A stretch of 54,326 nucleotides of DNA from JBAZWE01 sp041658605 (GTDB taxonomy: Bacteria > Actinomycetota > Thermoleophilia > BMS3ABIN01), in the NCBI GenBank assembly GCA_041658605.1, contig JBAZZU010000015.1, forward strand, positions 1-54,326, read 5' to 3'. Every line of letters starts with the position of its first letter. Position 1 is the stretch's first letter. The notes below the pieces were generated by a model, which made no database searches, was not told the DNA's origin, and saw only the letters and a program-made list of their open reading frames with translations. Positions 51,556 through 54,326 of this stretch are shown in pieces. The position numbers and the translations under genes are program-made.

Positions 51556-54326
51556 ATGTATACATCAAATAAATATTTCAGAACATGCTTTTCCTTTTCA
51601 ATAAGTGCTGATTTTAGAAAAAGGGTTCCCATATTTGCGGGAATCCTTTTTTTAATTATTAATATTTCGTTCATAAGTGGTTGCGGTCAGTCCGACACGA
51701 AATTGCAACGAAATGAATATGACGAGCAGGGTAGACTCGTCAAAATGATTTCGGCCGATGGAAGCGAAACGGCCTATGAATACAACGATAAAGGTCAAGT
51801 AACCAAGATCGCCGATCCCGACAAAGAGGTTCAGCTTGGATATGATGCCCGCGGTAACGTTGTACTGGTGGAAGACGATACTGGTCGCACTGAACGGAGC
51901 TACGATAATCTGAACCGCCTGACTGAAGTCAAGCTAGAGGGTGAACCGAAAAAATCACTTAACTATAATTATGATTCTCAGGGTTATATTGCGAGAAAAA
52001 GTATATCCAGCGGTGAAACCCAGGAATATCAAGTAGATTACAAGTACGACTTGCTTGGTAATATGCTCTCCGTGGATGACGGTACCGGTATTATCAGGTT
52101 CGAATATGATCCCGTAAATAGAACCAAAGTCCGCATTCTACCGAATGGCGTGAAGAGTATCTTCAGTTATGGGCAGAACAACGAAGTTCTATCCGTAAAT
52201 CATTTATTGCCTGACAACAAACCTCTCGCTAAATACACTTACCAGTATGATTTAAATGGTAATTTAACTGAAAAACGTGAAGAGGATCCTCAAGGTTTAT
52301 TCTCGACCAGATATGAATGGAAAAATCAAAATCTATCGGGCCTGGTTACATCAGAGAATACATCGCTCCATTTTGATTATGATGCAGCAGGTAACAGGAT
52401 TGCCATGGAGGACAATTCAGGCAGGAATGATTATCAATACGATAATTCAGGCAAGATTACCAATGCAGGTGATATCGCATTTACTTACAACGATAATGGT
52501 AATTTGGTCAAGCGGGAGCAAGCGGACAAATTTCATGAAATCGAGTATTACGGCGATAGCAAACCCTCAATTATAAAAACCTCCGAACAGGAGATTGAAT
52601 TCAAATACAACGGTCGGGGCGATCTGATTTTTACGAAAAATGGCGACGAAGAAATCAGATATCTCCCGGATGCCTTTTCCCTGGATGGAACAGCATTAAA
52701 TAAGTACTCGGAAAAAGAAAATATATTTTATACATATGGTGATTCATTACTCTCTAGTAGAAATAATGACGAATCCACTTACTATCTTGAAGATGGCTTG
52801 GGGTCAAATCGTCTCTCATTAGATGACGGTGGTAATATCGTCGATCGGAATGACAATTCAAGATTCAGCTTGGAATACAAATCTGATGATCCATTTGGCG
52901 ACTGGAGTATGAATTCTCCACCTGTCGCAAATTTTTCGGGAGATCCGACGCCTCTGGAAATTAGAGATCCTGAAACATATTCACATGAGCTAATTTCTGT
53001 AAGTAGCATGAATTCCAAAATGGAGCAGGTTGCAGGGATCATGTCATCCAATAATCAACAATTTCAGCCTGAAAAGATGTCGACGAATGGTTTTTGGCTC
53101 GATAATCTTAAGCTGCAGCTCGCGCAGCGGTCTGCGGCAAGCTGGCGTGCTGGCGGGTTTGGGTGGGTCGATGCAATACGATGGGATGTGGTCGGCGGTG
53201 TTATTACATTATTAACCGGACAGCCGCAGTCGGTCCCCCAATTATTATGGGCTACCACGATCGGGATGGGGGTAACATTGCTTGCTCCAGAGGTAGCAGC
53301 CGGGGTTAGCGCAGTTGCGGCGCTATGCACCGCAACCAACTCATTAACAGGAGGCAAAAGAGCCGATGGTTGGGACCTTGTGCAAGTTGTCGGGCTTATC
53401 GGTAGCTATTCGAAAATGACCGGCAAAAGGATGGGGTCATCAAAGGAACTCGCAAATGGCGCAGGTGAGGTATTTTACTCATCGAGTACCATACAAGAAA
53501 GCATAATACGGGGTAAGCTCGATGATGTATTGTCTCCTCTATCAACCGTTGGCCAACTCGCTGAGGCAGGAGATATGGCAATCAAACAAGCAAATCTAAG
53601 CTCGAAGAGTCCGCTAGTCGGCGGCGGTGAATCAAACACAATAGATACCAAAAAGACCGATCTCAAAGACATAGCCAACACACCTGTCAATCTTGGTGAC
53701 CTCAGCGATAATAATAAGAAAATATTTCCTTCTGACTATCCGCACTGCCCACCGTTCTGCCCACCCGATGATGGTAATGGCGGCGGTGGTGGTGCAGTTT
53801 CATCTTCCTCCCCAATCGCAGTACTGGACAATTTTGAAAAAGATCTCGGTGGAATTAGCTTAGATGCCACAGCAAGACCTTCGAGCGATTATTACTTTGG
53901 CAATATCACTGGAGCCGTATGGGATGATGACAAAAAGGCTCTCGTGCTGTTAGGAGACCAAACCAATTCCGTGTCTGGCATAAACCCCGAAGATCTGGCA
54001 GTGGCATTGAAAGCTGTCTATTGGGGTGAAGATCCCGAATTTTCACTCGATCCTGCTGATCCACAGAATCCCAGCGGTCTCAATTTAAAAGCCGTCTATT
54101 ATGGGCCTATTGAGAATACATCCTTTGGCCAGGCTATGTTCGATGCGGATTGGAAGATGAAGGAATATGGCATAGGCGTCAGGCTAAAGCCTGATGGCCA
54201 GGAGCAGGAAATTGTTTCGAAAGTGCCGGGTTACAAAGATATCTTTGAACTTAAGTTTGCTCTGGAGGCACCCGGTGAATCATATACGCGCTTCTGGATA
54301 ACATGCGAGGATGCACCTATTTACCA
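51556..54326 (+). CDS. YD-repeat (RHS-like) lipoprotein, 3' end outside the window
   Basis: An unbroken frame of at least 923 codons runs from an ATG at 51556 to the window edge. A basic-hydrophobic lead (RKRVPIFAGILFLIINISF) ends in a lipobox ISGC, so the protein is probably lipid-anchored. Many YD repeats follow (NEYDEQGRL, YEYNDKGQV, LGYDARGNV), then a core-like YLEDGLGSNRLSLDDGG with DPFGD as in RHS-associated core domains. After that come a hydrophobic region, a Pro/Gly linker (CPPFCPPDDGNGGGGG) and a beta-rich domain from about 53790. RHS proteins often carry toxins; the tip here has no recognised toxin motif. No Shine-Dalgarno sequence is seen, so the start is uncertain. Confidence 0.8.
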   Translation, partial: MYTSNKYFRTCFSFSISADFRKRVPIFAGILFLIINISFISGCGQSDTKLQRNEYDEQGRLVKMISADGSETAYEYNDKGQVTKIADPDKEVQLGYDARGNVVLVEDDTGRTERSYDNLNRLTEVKLEGEPKKSLNYNYDSQGYIARKSISSGETQEYQVDYKYDLLGNMLSVDDGTGIIRFEYDPVNRTKVRILPNGVKSIFSYGQNNEVLSVNHLLPDNKPLAKYTYQYDLNGNLTEKREEDPQGLFSTRYEWKNQNLSGLVTSENTSLHFDYDAAGNRIAMEDNSGRNDYQYDNSGKITNAGDIAFTYNDNGNLVKREQADKFHEIEYYGDSKPSIIKTSEQEIEFKYNGRGDLIFTKNGDEEIRYLPDAFSLDGTALNKYSEKENIFYTYGDSLLSSRNNDESTYYLEDGLGSNRLSLDDGGNIVDRNDNSRFSLEYKSDDPFGDWSMNSPPVANFSGDPTPLEIRDPETYSHELISVSSMNSKMEQVAGIMSSNNQQFQPEKMSTNGFWLDNLKLQLAQRSAASWRAGGFGWVDAIRWDVVGGVITLLTGQPQSVPQLLWATTIGMGVTLLAPEVAAGVSAVAALCTATNSLTGGKRADGWDLVQVVGLIGSYSKMTGKRMGSSKELANGAGEVFYSSSTIQESIIRGKLDDVLSPLSTVGQLAEAGDMAIKQANLSSKSPLVGGGESNTIDTKKTDLKDIANTPVNLGDLSDNNKKIFPSDYPHCPPFCPPDDGNGGGGGAVSSSSPIAVLDNFEKDLGGISLDATARPSSDYYFGNITGAVWDDDKKALVLLGDQTNSVSGINPEDLAVALKAVYWGEDPEFSLDPADPQNPSGLNLKAVYYGPIENTSFGQAMFDADWKMKEYGIGVRLKPDGQEQEIVSKVPGYKDIFELKFALEAPGESYTRFWITCEDAPIY
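51618..51653 (+). terminator. Terminator-like hairpin inside the lipoprotein signal-peptide codons
   Basis: Stem GGGTTCCC/GGGAATCC (51623-51630 with 51639-51646) extended by A and T runs, then seven T. It is as good as a free-standing terminator but lies within codons 23-33 of the YD-repeat gene. Confidence 0.65.

Overview
The window looks like chromosomal DNA from a GC-rich bacterium that uses many TTG and GTG starts. Gene order, an L27 without the Firmicute N-terminal extension, an RNase E/G, and the block mreBCD-pbp2-rodA / radical-SAM pair-rng-rplU-rpmA-obg suggest a deep-branching Actinomycetota lineage (Coriobacteriia-, Thermoleophilia- or Geothermincolia-like). This is inference: no rRNA or marker phylogeny is available here.

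From 1 to about 42.8 kb the window is mostly a housekeeping backbone on the + strand: lon, valS, folC, a zinc-ribbon membrane protein, ndk, maf, the rod-shape operon mreB-mreC-mreD-mrdA-rodA, a DUF697 protein, a TIGR03960/TIGR03936-type radical SAM pair, rng, rplU-rpmA, a TM2 protein, obgE, pyrF, a LysM protein, a D-Ala-D-Ala carboxypeptidase, a PfkB kinase, a glycosyltransferase, plsX-acpP-rnc, smc, ftsY, a DUF202 protein, ffh, and rpsP-khpA-rimM-trmD. Together these cover cell-wall elongation, ribosome and SRP biogenesis, lipid synthesis, chromosome condensation and protein quality control. Small accessory insertions interrupt it: a Phd/RelE-type toxin-antitoxin pair between lon and valS, a MntA/HepT pair after ndk, and a YD-repeat relic with an AT-rich membrane gene before maf.

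After trmD, where rplS would be expected, the backbone stops and an accessory region begins (42.8 kb to the end). It holds a second Phd/RelE-ParE pair, a HAD-like protein, and a tightly overlapping three-gene operon. That operon encodes a DUF932-like protein, a sigma-70 region-2-like protein, and a protein joining an N-terminal TIR domain to a C-terminal sigma-70 region 2. Then come a receiver-like cyclic-phosphate-processing protein, small membrane proteins, and a strongly AT-rich cassette of an alanine-rich coiled-coil protein, a coiled-coil protein with about four membrane helices, and a membrane-anchored VWA-like protein. The window ends inside a large YD-repeat (RHS-like) lipoprotein gene with no stop codon in view.

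The strongest candidates for an undescribed system are the TIR-sigma operon and the AT-rich coiled-coil/membrane/VWA cassette. Smaller oddities in the backbone are a histone-H1-like tail fused to FolC, a probable ATC start codon for mreB, a decayed copy of the obgE 5' end that supplies a -10 box to the TM2 gene, an RNase III lacking a catalytic aspartate, and an NDK with an altered KPD motif.
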